64,000 nt of DNA. It comes from Lentinula raphanica. Taxonomy: Eukaryota > Basidiomycota > Agaricomycetes > Agaricales > Omphalotaceae. Positions 23,297 through 37,185 of this stretch are shown in pieces. The notes beneath the pieces were generated by a model. The model was not told the DNA's origin. It ran no database searches and saw only the letters and a list, made by a program, of their open reading frames with translations. Position numbers and translations under genes: made by a program. Numbering within the stretch: position 1 is the stretch's first letter; each line of letters starts with the position of its first letter. Where the stretch lies: positions 1,364,001 to 1,428,000 of the forward strand of contig JANVFP010000001.1 in assembly GCA_027919835.1 (NCBI GenBank), read 5' to 3'.

Positions 23297-23704
23297 TGAT
23301 CTCGTGTTGTTGTTGTTTTTGGTTATCCCAGTAGCACTATGAAATAGAAATATTCTATAATCGTCAAATTCATTCCATCGTTCGTTCGTTCGTTCGTTCG
23401 TCGACCACACACCTAAGGGGATCTCAATGTTCGACTTGTTTAACAATCCAATAACACGCAGTCGCAAAACCGATGATTTACGCGTAGCCCCCTCGTCTCT
23501 GTGTTGTGTGCACCTCCTGTATGTCGTCTTCAGAAGTTTTGAGAGCTTCGAGAGCGTTGTAAGATGTCGAAGAGGTGGTAGAGAAAGAAAGAGAAAGGGA
23601 TTGAAAGGGAAAAGAGTATACCTATTACCCGTGACATAGACGCCTATAAACGGGCGCCTAATTCACTCATTTCTTCTTGTTCCCCAACTTCCACCACCCA
23701 CACC
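23297..23704. promoter_or_regulatory. Shared bidirectional promoter of sac3 and the orc6-like gene
   Basis: Only about 400 bp separates the divergent start codons at 23296 (minus) and 23705 (plus). A (TTCG)n run lies near 23380-23402. A pyrimidine-rich leader, TTCCACCACCCACACC, precedes the plus-strand ATG. No certain TATA box is seen. Confidence 0.5.
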
Positions 23705-25222
23705 ATGTCACAACATGACCATCTTCTAAAGCGACTTTGTGGCTCCAGTGGCTCGACGCTCGAAAGAGCGAGAGAGCTGCTTCATACAGTGACGGTCAAG
23801 ACTGCACCCGGTACCGGCTTCCAGCTCAAAGATCCTGCAGGAAGGCCTGCTGCTTGTGCGTTGATCGCATCGGAACAGTACGTGTTGGTTCGAACCCCCA
23901 CCTCGAATCCATCTCATCTCACACACACAATCTACTCCCCAATCCAGGCTCAAGAACACCGTCGTCGATCCTACAAGCGCACAAGGCAGTTCGTGTTTGA
24001 ACCCTGCCGCCTTTCGAAACTGCCTCGCGCAAGTCAGAGCTGCGCTTGCGCATGACGTCTCGCATATGCATAAGCCAGATGCTCACGCGCCTCCTGAGCG
24101 GCGAGATACACGATCTGGACTCAGCGGCACCTCTCAGGTCTCTTATGACTCCCTTGTCGCGAAACACGCGCTCTCGCGGGACTACGCCGACCGTGTCGCT
24201 CGTTGGTGTCAACGTGCCGAGTTCACGTATCTCAATCTCGGCAAGGGCAACAACATCGCGAGGGGCAGTCCGAAGATCAAGCTTGGGATATTTTTCTGGG
24301 TGTGTAAGGTCTTAGAGGTGCGTTTTATTACCGCTAGTAGTAGTATTTCTCTGGGTGGAGGAACCATCGTTCACATATGCTTTGATTTCCCCCCCCCCCC
24401 CCCCCCCCCCCCCGTTCCCCATAGCCTGCGCGATTCGATCTCAAGTCGTTCATAGAAGACGAGAACGGGATGGGAATGGTGCACACTGACAGCGTCGGAG
24501 GGATCAGCAAGATCATGGATGCCCATGCCGTTGAATTCCGAGCGATGATAGTAGCAGAGAGTCAACAACCGAAGGGTGTCGTCCCCACGCGATCGTCGAC
24601 GCGTCTCTCGCCTGCGAAACGAGCGATGATGAGAGAAGCTCCAACCAAGGACGCTCCAAAGAAGCGCAAGCTTGAAGAAGACCTCACAGCGGAATCTTCT
24701 GCAGGCAAAGGATATGAAGTATCCAACCAGGTTTCGGATATTCCGGAGGGTATAAGCTCGTCTCCTGTGTCTCCACAAAAATCACCCATAAAACCTGTTC
24801 GACGAGATCTTCCGACGAGGGAGTCGCCTAGAAAACGTCGAGCCAGATTCATAATGCAAGAAGAAGAAGAAGACGACGACTCGGATGCTGATATGGTGCC
24901 TCCAGACACTCCATCGAAACCGCGCCTTCGAGCCAACCCCAATGATCGAACGCCTCTTATACCTCACAGTCGACCTCGAGGACCATCGACTTCCCCCCTT
25001 CGTCCTTCTGGTCATTCGGATATCGCAGGCGAAACACAACCGAAAGGCAGTACCAGTACCCATCATTGGGAAGACATGTTCGCAGATGATCCCCCAGATC
25101 ATGCAGATCTCCCAGTACGAAGACGCTTTCGCCCGGTCTTTCTGGATCGAAAGCAGTGGGATGCTCCGGATCCTCTTCTGGCGAAGATACAGAAAAGGAT
25201 GGATCGGGTGATCATACGGTAG
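23705..25222 (+). CDS. orc6: Probable origin recognition complex subunit 6
   Basis: Orc6 is the smallest ORC subunit and helps load the replicative helicase. My model has three exons: 23705-23877, 23948-24317 and 24425-25222. It gives about 446 residues. The N-terminal 210 residues are helical (LERARELLHTVTVKTAPGTG; a stretch CALIASEQLKNTVVDP joined across intron 1; AAFRNCLAQVRAAL; YADRVARWCQRAE), as in the cyclin-box-like repeats of Orc6. The rest is basic and disordered, with several S/T-P-x-K/R sites (LSPAKR, SPQK, ESPRKR, TPSK), matching the known CDK control of fungal Orc6. It ends LAKIQKRMDRVIIR. Intron 2 contains a run of 25 C. The assignment rests on architecture and remembered family patterns, not on a search. 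Another helical DNA-associated protein remains possible. Confidence 0.6.
24389..24413. repeat. Run of 25 C in an intron
   Basis: An uninterrupted C run lies just upstream of the 3' splice site (about 24424) of intron 2 of the orc6-like gene and replaces the usual mixed pyrimidine tract. Its length is prone to sequencing and replication error. Confidence 0.9.
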
Positions 25223-25370
25223 TGGACAGTGAATCAGTGATCACGCAGCTCCGATATACATATATGTACTACGTTCTGTTTTGGATGTGGGAGCGTCGCG
25301 AGTACATATACTAATAGCAAATCGTAGAAAGAGTGATGGAGAAATACAATCAATGTACACATACATTTGC

Positions 25371-27057
25371 TCAAACAACGGCGGCGACAGGTTCTACAGA
25401 CTGAACTTGTACTGAAGTAGATACGTTAGCTTGTGCGGCAGCTGCACCACTCCGAGCAATAGCAGCTCCCAAGGCTTGTGTCCTGATGGCAAGCCCGCGA
25501 GTTTTTTCGATGACAGACTGATACACGGGTTGGGGCGGACGTGAGATCTGAATGAGATTCTGAGAAGGGGGAGAAATCAGAGTGAGGTAGCGTGAAGGTG
25601 TTAGTAAATTACCTTCTCAAGATCGATCTTGGCATCTTGACCCATACGAGTCTCGCGAATAAGATTGACGATCCATTTTTCGCCTTCTGCACGAGGAAGA
25701 TTCAGGCGGTCGGAGAGGTCACTTTGCACGAACCGAGGGTTATTATGATATAAGAACCCTGTGAATGGTAAAGTCCCACATACCCAATATCTATCCGTTG
25801 ATGAATCCTGCAATACGCCTCACTCACTAGACACCTTGCACTCTCCAGGAATTCATCATGGAATTGACCCAAGAAGAAGTCATCCAACACGACCTTTTCT
25901 GCTTTTTGCAACTCCTTTTGAGCCGATTCGAAATCAAACTCGACATGTAGCTGCATGAGAAATGCTGTGACCGGGTCCTCATACTGGTAGTTTTCCATCT
26001 GGATCACTTTGACGACCTCCCTCACAGCGTTTTTGACTCTCGACGATTGAGGTACAGAGGATGATTTCGATGTTGGGGTAGGACTAGTGATAATCGCCGC
26101 AGCAGCGACATAGCGGAGGATCCAAGGACAGGATGTCTGGATTGTATTAAGGTAAGTGGGTGATAAAAATGTCTCGAGAAGTAACGCTCGGCCCTGATCG
26201 TGGTTGAAATAAACGAAAAGAGACCAGTGAACGAGCCATGTCCGGGAATGAAGCTGGCTTAACGCGGGGTCGACGGCTGGTGTGTTGTTGTTCGCGCTTG
26301 AGCTGACAGAAGCGAACGGGGCTGGTGTGCGTGAGTCTATGGCTTCACGAAGGGAGTTTAGCTCTTCGAGAGCAACCTCCCATTTTCCAGTAAGGATATC
26401 TGAGGCGAGTTTACCCCAGTGTGCGGAGATGGTGAGATCGGGATCGGTGGAAAGGACACGGAAGTGGTAGAGATAGTCTGCGGCACCGCTGTAATTCCCA
26501 TACGAGTATTGGAATTTGCCAAAGTTGTACAGTGCGGTTATTTGTTCTAGGGTGAGCTGTTTCATGTTATGAGTACAAGGAATGAAGAAGAAATCGACAC
26601 CGTACGTTAAAGTTATCCTTCAGATATTGCAAATTCTGATTTTTGTCCTGCCTCAGTGCTTGAGCGACATCCGGAATTGTAATCACGTCCAGGACAGCCT
26701 GAGCTTCGTGTTCGAGTCGTTCGTGTGTGGAAACAGCATTGACACGTTTCTCTTCGAATTCTATATCGACAAACGATCACCGAGTGCACAATAAACCCTC
26801 CCGTCAATGCTCCGTTCGCCCAGAAAGAAAGAAGCCCAGCTATCCGTACCTTTTGGAACTTCCTGGTTGGGATATATTTGTTGAAACAACGAAACAGCGT
26901 AGTCGAACATGTTCGTTCCTTTTGCAAGTTCATACTGAGCGACTTGAACTTCATCAGCAGGGAAAACGCCGGTTTCTACGAGGTGTGCGAGGAGAGGGAA
27001 TGATAGATGTCGATCAAGGTAGGGTATCAATGTCTTTGAGAGGTCGTACTCCGCCAT
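25371..27057 (-). CDS. Translation initiation factor eIF3 subunit e (Int6)
   Basis: Component of the eIF3 complex that brings mRNA to the 40S ribosome. The start is diagnostic: [20 protein letters not shown], then [19 protein letters not shown]. Internal exons read [20 protein letters not shown], then [20 protein letters not shown] and the helical repeats [20 protein letters not shown] and [20 protein letters not shown]. The PCI end contains [14 protein letters not shown] and [20 protein letters not shown]. The final exon ends [11 protein letters not shown] with TGA at 25371-25373. Length (about 470 residues) and order match eIF3e. There are at least five exons. Its stop faces the orc6-like stop across 148 bp, and its start is about 200-360 bp from that of the CFIm25 gene. 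Confidence 0.93.
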
Positions 27058-27253
27058 TTTTACAAGACGGAATTAACTGGGATGCAACGATTGTCGAAGA
27101 CGAGGAGACGAAAAAACTTTGCACTGCCACAGGTTTGGTAGGGTTAGGGCTCACGTTCTCTCCTCCGCACTTCCGTCTCCTTCGAAACTCGAATAACAGA
27201 TCAAGTCTCCTTCTACGCGTAGAGCTCTCCTTAGCTGAAGCAGCGTTGCAGAA
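27058..27253. promoter_or_regulatory. Bidirectional promoter between eIF3e and CFIm25
   Basis: About 200 bp lies between the eIF3e ATG (27057, minus) and the first candidate ATG of the divergent CFIm25 gene. No clear TATA box is seen, which fits a constitutive housekeeping promoter. Confidence 0.45.
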
Positions 27254-27417
27254 ATGTCTAATACTATTGCACTGTATGTTCTACGCGCTCTTCTCCACAG
27301 ATAGCCTTGCTCACGCTGCTTGAAATCTCCTCAGATATCCTCTTTCCAATTTCACCTTCAGGTGTGTTAGCCTGTCCAGCTGAACGTTCCAACTCTTACT
27401 CATATCTCAATGCTCTC

Positions 27418-28681
<1,264 letters not shown>

Positions 28682-29110
28682 CCGGCATTGTGCTCTGTGA
28701 ACCTCCCTCTCCTGTCTCTCGTTATCTGAAAGCTTTGAGACTAGTTATGGTTTAGTGAATTAGAGAAATCTGCGTACTCTTTCTGTAATCATCGTATGTT
28801 TTGTTGTACAAGTTGAATTTCGGTCTTCGAGTCCCAACTTGAAGTTGGTGAGCGAATGGTCTAGAACTCAATTCAAATGTCACGTGCTATTGATCATGAA
28901 GGAGTGTGTGAGAATTTTTCGGACGAACGGAAGCTTACTCAGCTCTTGAGTCGAGTTGGTGACGCAGAGTTGTTCAGGTTCCAGCAAATTTTTGCTGAAA
29001 AATGATTTTCCGAAAACAATTTCTCTCCTATCGACTCGTCCATCTACCGCCAGCCATCACCTCGCTGTATTTCTATCGCAGCCTCTGTGGGATAGAGAGG
29101 GATAAGGGTC
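28682..29110. other. Intergenic, CFIm25 to transporter
   Basis: No coding signal is seen. The last 60 bases are a pyrimidine-rich leader followed by GATAAGGGTC before the transporter ATG. Confidence 0.5.
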
Positions 29111-32100
29111 ATGACGAGTAATTCACCATCCTCCATCGAAGAGCAACCACCAAAGGCGAATTACACTCATTCCGGCTTGCCAGATCTTCCTACAAATTTG
29201 CGCAATCATGCCGACACTCTTGACGGAAGTGACGACCGACCTTCACAAAGTTCGGATCCTGGCAATAATCTCGCATTCCTTTCTCAATCTGGCGACTCTG
29301 ATTCCAGAATTGACAAAGGGAAACGCCCAGAACAAGACGGTGCTTGGACAGCTGCCCTTGAGAACACCTCGACTTCTTATACTTTCACCGGCAGCAAGTA
29401 TTCTCAGATGCAGTCGAGAAGGAGATCTTCTAATCCGGCTGGACTACCTTCAAGTCCAAATTTACGTCGCGCGGGGTAGGTTTTATTTTCAAACGTTCGT
29501 TTGAATCAAACATGCTTTTTCTTTTGCGTTTTGTCACCGACTTAGCGCTGCCTATACACGTTGGCGTGAACGGAGTTGTTTCTATTGAAGTTTCTATACT
29601 CATCTGGAATTGGTAGAAGGCACGGTCAGAAGTTCTATCAGAGTTCCAGTGCAGCCGGAGAGGTCCTCAGTTTTTTTGATGAAGGCAACCGCTATATAAG
29701 AGTTTCTGCGGTGTACGTTTTTTCATCTGCGCCGAGCCTTATGACCTCCATGAACTTTGCTTTAGCTCCAACCGAGCTCAATAGACCAGCGTAAGAATGC
29801 TACATTTGTGGTCGTTTGACCATTTCTCATTGACCTCATGCCATTCTTGTCTATTCGCGTCTGTTCTGATTGACTCTTGCCTTCGGATTGCGAAATACAT
29901 TCTCAGACTTGCAAACCTCATTTATTGTTTCCATTCATTTTCTCGTTTTGCATTATATTCACCTGTGCTTGGCTGACCTTTTATTACCCTCTTCCCAGAT
30001 TACTACAACCAATGGCTTCACCATTCAGCTCTGGCGTAAACCACAGCTCACCATCGATATCATTCGATCATCCGCAGTCCAACGCTAGCCCCTCCTTTTC
30101 GTCCTCAGTCCCGTACAACTCGATATATTCATCTGTTTCCCCTTCAGGTGGCCCGAGCTCAGTTCCTGACGGAGGTGTGGGTCACGCCCACCTCGATTCT
30201 GGAACGAAACCTCGCGTTGTCCCGCACTCTCAGCGTACTATCCGTGAACACACCATGGAGCTGTCTGGGTTGATTGTTTCAAGCGTCGCGACGCCGTCAT
30301 CTCTTACTTCGATGAACCAATCCAGTGATGCATCAAATACCCGTGCAGATTTGACCTCGTCAGCTGCAGAGGGCAATCTTTCTGCCTTCGATTCCACTAT
30401 CCGGGTCGAACCGAGAAGCTTCGTTTCTGGAGGTAATACTCGTTCTGCGGAGGTTAGCGGGCATGATGGGGGTCGTGTGTCGTCCTCTGAAAATAACACG
30501 AGTCTCGACCATGCACTGGGGAATGAAAAAGCGGTTCTCAATGAAAACAGACATCAAGGTGGTGATGCACCGCAGTCAGTCATGCAAGAGTCTGCGTCTA
30601 ATGCTTCCAACGACCATCCTACGCAATTCAAATCAGGCCTGTCGTTGCTCCTAGATTCCTTGCCTTCCTCACCAACAGCATCACCCTCACTCGCTCCACC
30701 GAAACTATCCCGTGAATCTTCTCACTCGTCCACACGAACAGTCATTCTTTTGTCTGAGCAAGACCCTTCACCGGAAGATCTTTCGGACGCCGGCTCCGGC
30801 TCACCTACTCCCACTGCAACCAGAGCAGGGTCTCCATTTCCCAAAATCTCCTCATATTTACCTCATCCGGTAACACGACCGAACTCCATGTCATCCACAG
30901 ACGTGCGTCGAACAACCTTTCCTCGGAAGTCAAGAATACGATGGGACCCCGCGTTAAGCGACGCACGAGTGTCCAGTAGCCCAGATCATGCTTCTGATCA
31001 GAACGGAATTAACGGTGGACCTCATCCGACGCACTACAATGAGAATACGACGTTGCTCGGATTTGCTGGATTCCATTCATCTGTACCGTCTTATGGCGCC
31101 ATTATATCCAGAAAGTTCAAAACCGTCACCCTCCCAGATTCTGCTCGAATTCGGGCAATGTTGAATGACACTGCTCGCGCGTCTCTTTGGGCCATCCCCG
31201 CTGTCATACTGGGTAGTCTCCTCAACATTCTGGACGGAGTATCTTATGGGATGATTATATTTCCATCATCAGCTCCGTTCACTGATCTTGGGCCGATGGG
31301 TGTATCGATGTTCTTCATAACCTGCGTACTTTCACAGCTATGCTTCACATTCGGAGGGAGTGGCTTTGCAGGGGCTAATGGAAGTATGATGATCGAAGTC
31401 GTGGTAGGTGCCCCGTTCGGCTGTACTACTGCTTTTGCTGTATCTAATCCGTGGATTCTCCTAGCCATTTTACCATATCATGGCGGCGAGAATCGCCTCT
31501 GATATTGGAGAGGACAAACCCGCCGAAGTGATTGCCACTACCATCGTCGCGTATGCTTTGAGTAGTGTCCTGACTGGTAAGTCTTCAATTGCAACATGTC
31601 ATATTATTCTATGCACTGATCGGCATTCATGTTACCAAGGTCTCTCGTTCCTACTCCTTGGCGCTCTCAGGCTTGGAGCTCTCATCGGCTTCTTTCCTCG
31701 ACATATTCTGGTGGGTTGTATAGGTGGTGTTGGTGCATTCCTGATTGAGACCGGGTACGTGGAACGCTACCTACATGACAATCGATCTGAACTGAACTCA
31801 CGCAGTCTGACTGTGTCAATGAGGATACCAGACGACGATTTTAACATCGATCTGGAGACACTAAAGTTCATGTTTCTTGAATCTCAGAATCTGGCCCTAT
31901 GGACCATCCCTTTAGCGCTAGCAATAGTATTGAGACTGATCACTAGCAAATGGAGTCATCAACTTATCTTCCCTGTTTGTGAGTACTATCTAGACCGTGT
32001 TCATGAGATCGCAAATAGTTACCACAATCTTCTCTTAGATTTCGTCGTCATTCCTTTGCTCTTCTATGTCGTTGTAGCTGCGGCACGTTTGAATCTAGAT

Positions 32101-34545
32101 GATCTACGTCAGGACGGGTGGCTGTTCAGTATTCCTGGAGGGGTCAACGGAGAGTCTGATAGTTGGTGGAAGTTCTATACCTATTTCGGTGCGTTGGATA
32201 TGCTCCCCTTCAACACACCGATTCGGCTCATTAGCACCTAGATCGAAGCCTTATTCACATAGGACCCCTGTGGGCAATTCTACCCACTCAATTTGCTCTG
32301 TTCGTTGTTTTCACATCTCTCCAACTACGCCTTCTGACGACAAATTCGAAAGTCTGTTCTTCAATATCCTGCATCCCCCTTTGAACGTTCCTGCTCTAGG
32401 TGTGTGGATTTCCATACGTGCAATAATCGACTCAACTAAACATCGCGCAGCTGTCTCTCTGAACGAGGATGTCGACACAAATAAGGAGCTCGTTGCACAT
32501 GGATACTCCAATTTGTTGGCGGGCGCTTTTGGAACTGTGTACGTTGTCTGTTCGTCATTCGATCTCAAGACTCATGATGTGCTGTAGACCAAACTATCTC
32601 GTATATGTTAACACGCTACTGTCCGTCTTTGACTTGTTGACATGAATACATTCGTTGAACCGTTGTTTATTATAGTTTCTATCGTGTCGGCGGTAGTACT
32701 CGCGTGGCCGGCTTCCTGCTTGCTGTGGCCACTACAGTCCTCTTATTGGTGGGCACAGGACCAATTGCCTATATCCGTAATCAGGTTTTCAGATTCCTCG
32801 TTGCTCCCCTGGCTGACAAGCTTCACAGCTGTTCCCGTTGTGGGCGCGCTGATCTTTGTTCTGGGTATCGATCTCGTCAAGGAAGCGTTATGGGATACAA
32901 GACATCGTGTCAGCAGGTATGTTGCATTCAAGTCGCTGCCTTGTAATTCTGCTCACGAGTGCCAGGACTGAATATCTAACAATATTGAGTATCATCATAG
33001 CCATGACGGTCTGGGACTTCGTTATTGTAGGTCATTCTGTGCAATGTACAAATTCAAGAGCATACTGATGCTTATCATGAAGGGCGTGTTATTCGGAATT
33101 GTTGTCAGCTGTAGGTGGCATCCGTTCAGGATCGAACCAATTTCTTAATCACTCTACGTAGGCTTTTTCTTCGTGGTACAGAATTCCCAAAGACGCAGTA
33201 TTCGGGCAATCTATACCGGAGAAAACATAATGTCCACTGTTCGGCGTCCTAGTGCACAGCGTGCATATCTCAAGGAAGTTTCAAAGCAAACGACCATTCT
33301 CAGGCTGCAAGGTCGGCTACACAGTGTCTGCAATAAGTCGTTAATATTGACACGTATTGCTTCAGGTTTCTTATTCTTTGGCACCATAACATATGTCGAA
33401 GAAGCCATTCGAAACATCATCGATACCCCTTCATGGCAGAGAAACCCTGTTCGCTTCCTTGTGGTGGACCTCACTCTAGTTGCTGGGGTAGATATGTCAG
33501 CGGCTGAGGCGTTCGTGCGTGTTCAACGTCTACTTGCTGCAAAATACGTCACACTTGTCTTTTGTGGCTTCACCGTCGATTCGCCGGTGGGAAAAGCTTT
33601 AAACAGCGTCGGTGTCACGGACTCGGAGGGTGTTGAATTATTCTCGACCTTGAACGATGCTATGGAGTGTGAGTTCTGATCTGCTATATGCGATCTTTGT
33701 CTCACGAAGGTTCAAGGGACCGAGAACGTCTATCTGAAAGCCTACTTCAGGTCACAAAAAATGGAAATGAATATCCCTTTCGGTATGTTTACATGGACTG
33801 TTATCCATCTCTAGCTCAATACATTGCCAGTCTTTCCCGGTCGCCAAGATGTCGATGTTATTTCCTCATACCAATCATCTCAGAGCTCTCTGGGTTCTCC
33901 AAGGCGTTTAATGCTCTTTGAAGCTGGCTCTCGGACTATCGCCAATGGTATCATCTTCTCTTCCTTGTGTAGCTTTCGACGTTTTCTAATCTACATGATT
34001 CCAGAAATTCCCTCTCCGCCCATGCTTGAGGATACAACCACTGAACCATTCCTAACCCTTGTTCGTGCCTTTTCTTCCTTCAGAGACTTCGACTTCAGTC
34101 TCTTCCGCTCGATCGTACCATACTTCCAGAGAATGTCAGTACCCGAAGGGTTTGTGCTCTGGCATCAAGGTGATAACTCCGATGGATTATACCTAATTGA
34201 ATCTGGAGTACTGCGCGCTTCGTATCAGTTCACAGAATACGCACAAAACATTGAAGAGTCGATGGTCCCTGGTACTCTGGCTGGGGAATTATCGGCGCTG
34301 TCTGATCTTCCCCGCAATGCTACGGTTGTGGTGGAACGGCCAGCTGTTCTCTGGAAGCTCAGCACAGAAAATTTGCGACGGTTGGAACTGGAGGAGCCCA
34401 ACCTAGCCAGGATGTTCACACATATGGTGCTGAAATGTGGGTATTGACTCACTCGGAAGATATGTGAAGATTGCTGATGGTTATGCGTCTAGCTGCTAAA
34501 ATTGACTATGATACACTGCTTGCTGCTTTAGCCGGTAGACAGTAG
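29111..34545 (+). CDS. SulP (SLC26)-family membrane transporter with STAS and cyclic-nucleotide-binding-like domains
   Basis: This matches the architecture of yeast YGR125W (Vsb1), a vacuolar-membrane SulP protein tied to storage of basic amino acids. A long Ser/Pro/Thr-rich cytosolic head comes first (29111 to about 31130, several short exons). Membrane segments then start with [20 protein letters not shown], and later [35 protein letters not shown] and [21 protein letters not shown] domain follows (about 33280-33675; [20 protein letters not shown]). A cNMP-type beta roll is near the end ([38 protein letters not shown]). A last intron joins LK to [17 protein letters not shown] with TAG at 34543-34545. 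The ATG at 29111 heads the longest consistent frame. Exact 5' exons between 29475 and 30010 are uncertain. Substrate and location are inferred from the homologue. Confidence 0.85.
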
Positions 34546-35655
34546 CTATGTGAAATCGAACATTCAATTGATACTACATACCGACATTTCCATCACTTCA
34601 TTTTGCTGAGACTTTCTTCCCTGGCAATTTCAGTTCCTGAAAAAGTCTTAAGCCAGGGCCCAGTATGTTGAAAACAGGCGGGCACTTATCGATGCGCATC
34701 CTGAACGGGCGTACGATTCGGAAAAGTTGGCGTCAGTAGTTGGCAACATCCATCTAAACTGGGTCCTGCACCATTGCAGCCTCATAATTCTCCATAGACG
34801 ACTCCTCGCAGCTGAGGAGATTCGAATTTCGCATAACTGTTGAATAATATCAATACCATATAGCCTCGAATTCGTATGTACATGTTTGGTCCTCTACCGT
34901 TTTGGGGTCACTCTTATTGTTGTTTTGTTTTTTCAGTTTCACCCTAACCTTGCAGAACCTTGCGTTCACCTCTGGAGTTAGTACTCGCTACAGCCCCAAC
35001 GTCAACCTCCACCCTCTTCCACCCATCCGTCCTCATCTTTCTTTCATCACTCTGCCGAAGCGAAGCGTAGGCACTAACTTGTATCATTTAATTATGTCTG
35101 GCCAGGCCAGGCCGTGCCACTGCCGCCTGCCCTAATTTCGCATATTTTTCCAAATACTTATGGCACTGTGACTCTTTCACTTGAAATGAGTCTCATGTTA
35201 TTCTTGAGTGAATCAATTTTGTTTCATGGGAGGGACCATCATGTTGCTGAACCTTGCTGAACGGTCATGCAATACTTACTTATGTCAATGACTCATTTGT
35301 ACTTTACCTTCTTACCATCATCATCTCGATTCTCTGGTGGAGAATTCAGTGCTCTATCACAATATCTCATCATATCTTGGACATCATCCTTTCTCGTCTG
35401 TAAGCGCACCCTAGGCCTCACACTGCAGACTTGGACCTATCCTTCTGAATTCAGTCCTAACCTCGCTGTACCAAGCTCATCGGAGAAATTGACCACTCAG
35501 CTGGTACTGTACTAGATTTCCTTTCCTGACTCCGCCTCCAAGCATCAGTTGACTTCAGTTCTTGCCTTTTGCAGCCACAGAAACATAGTTTTGTCACCAT
35601 GCATCTCGAATCCCCATTCAATCTAGAAGTCCGTACTCAGAAGCACTCGACAATT
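34546..35655 (+). promoter_or_regulatory. Intergenic; proximal part duplicated upstream of the second F-box-like gene
   Basis: The first half (34546-35240) shows nothing coding. The part at about 35350-35530 is similar in order to 40520-40700, upstream of the F-box-like gene at 40845. Shared strings include CACAATATCTCATCAT, then GACTTGGACCT, then TTGACCACTCAG. The duplication that created the two plus-strand F-box copies therefore included flanking DNA. Confidence 0.6.
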
Positions 35656-37185
35656 ATGATAGGTTGCGTCCTCGCTGCGGAAATCCTTGATCACATAATT
35701 GATCAGCTCGAATATGACAAGTAAACTCTGCTAGCCGTCAGTTTGAGCTCCAAAAGATTGTTGACTCGGAGCAGATTCAACCTCTTCCATACTGTTTATG
35801 TCGATAACCATAGACCTGGTTGTGAAGAGGACAGCCTCAAGTCACAACGTGCCTCTGCCTTCTTTCGAATCCTGGACGCGCCTTACAGTAGCATGGGCTA
35901 TGCAATCCACCATCTTGTCATCGAATTCGAAATTCCTCCGCTATTTCCTGGCGACATTTCGCGCATTCAGAGAAATCTTCCCAAGCTGAGAATCCTACAC
36001 TGGCACGACACGATGTGCGACATCCCTGACGCGTTCAAATCTCTTGTGTTTGGGTTGAACATCGAGGCGTTCATTGTATCTGAGGTCAAGTTTCGATACA
36101 CAGCCGAGTTCATTCAGATTATTGCAATGTTGCCCGCTACTCTAAAGATCATCGACGTGGGTCGGGTTGCTTTCAAGTACGACAATTCGGATACCGAGAC
36201 TGTCAATAACACGCTGGTCAATAATCCATTGGCCAAACGTAAGAGGATACATCTCCATACTCTTCGTTCTGTGTCAACTGCGAGTGCACACACTTTATTC
36301 CGCTCATTGATCAGTTTGAATATAATCACCATCGACCGGTTCATCATCGAAGTGGGTGCGAATGGTTTCTACACAGCGAAGGTCATTCCATGGCTGAACG
36401 AAATGCTGTTGAAGTATGGATCAATGTTTAGTGAAGTTCTGTATAAATTACCCGAAGTTGGTATGTATATTCACATTCTATTCTGACAGTGTTGACTGTC
36501 TCATCGCTGTTTTAACTTTTCCCTCACAGGAAATCTGGAGCATCCCGCAGGTCTCCAGCACTGTGCTAATCTGCGCGTTCTACACATTCAAAGCGTATTT
36601 CTCGGGTTCTCAATGGAGAACTCACAGGGACCCACTGATGTCACGACTGATACCATCGAACAAGTAATATATTCAGTACCCAATCCCAAAGCGCTTGAAG
36701 AGATCAAGATACGCTTCTTAGTCGAATTGGCTGAATTGGACGAGACAGCGAGCCCACATTGGCTCAGTATTGTACCCACTGACCATGTTACATTCATAGT
36801 GAACCAACTAGCGTGTTTCGACTGGACAAAGTTTTCAGAGTTTCTGCTGAACATCCCTTTCCCACCTGGTCGAAATACTTCTACCTTATCAAACTCTGGA
36901 CCTCATGTCGAAACCGTGTCATATCCTTCTCCACCGTCGAGAGGAACCTCCTTCTCTGTGTCACGTCCAGGCCAGAGCTTGAGACGCAGACTTCATATTC
37001 AGATTGGGGTAGCTGAGTTTGCTGAGGATGATGCTGCGCGTGAACTTTTTGCTGAAGCACACGAACAGTATGTGCAATATATCTACGACAATGGGATGAA
37101 GGACCTGGTGGAGAAAGGAGGGTTGGATGAACTGTTGATCAGCCAAGATTATTTTGACCTTGACGATTTTCTCGCAGTAGAATAA
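35656..37185 (+). pseudogene. F-box-like protein copy 1, interrupted by an early stop
   Basis: Member of a family present five times in this window. F-box proteins usually recruit substrates to SCF ubiquitin ligases, but no substrate can be inferred here. The head MIGCVLAAEILDHIIDQLEY is followed in frame by TAA at 35722-35724, where intact copies have a sense codon. The frame then stays open (LLAVSLSSKRLLTRSRFNLF) through exon 1 (to 36460), an intron (36461-36529) and exon 2 (36530-37185). Exon 2 contains LQHCANLRVLHIQSVFLGFS and ends FLAVE. Everything except the one stop is preserved, so it is a young pseudogene, a sequencing error, or a gene using a later start that loses the F-box. Confidence 0.65.

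Noticed and set aside
35722..35736. A tiny intron GTAAACTCTGCTAG removing the TAA in F-box-like copy 1
   Set aside because: It would be about 15 nt, far below the minimum intron size, and the sister copies have coding sequence there.
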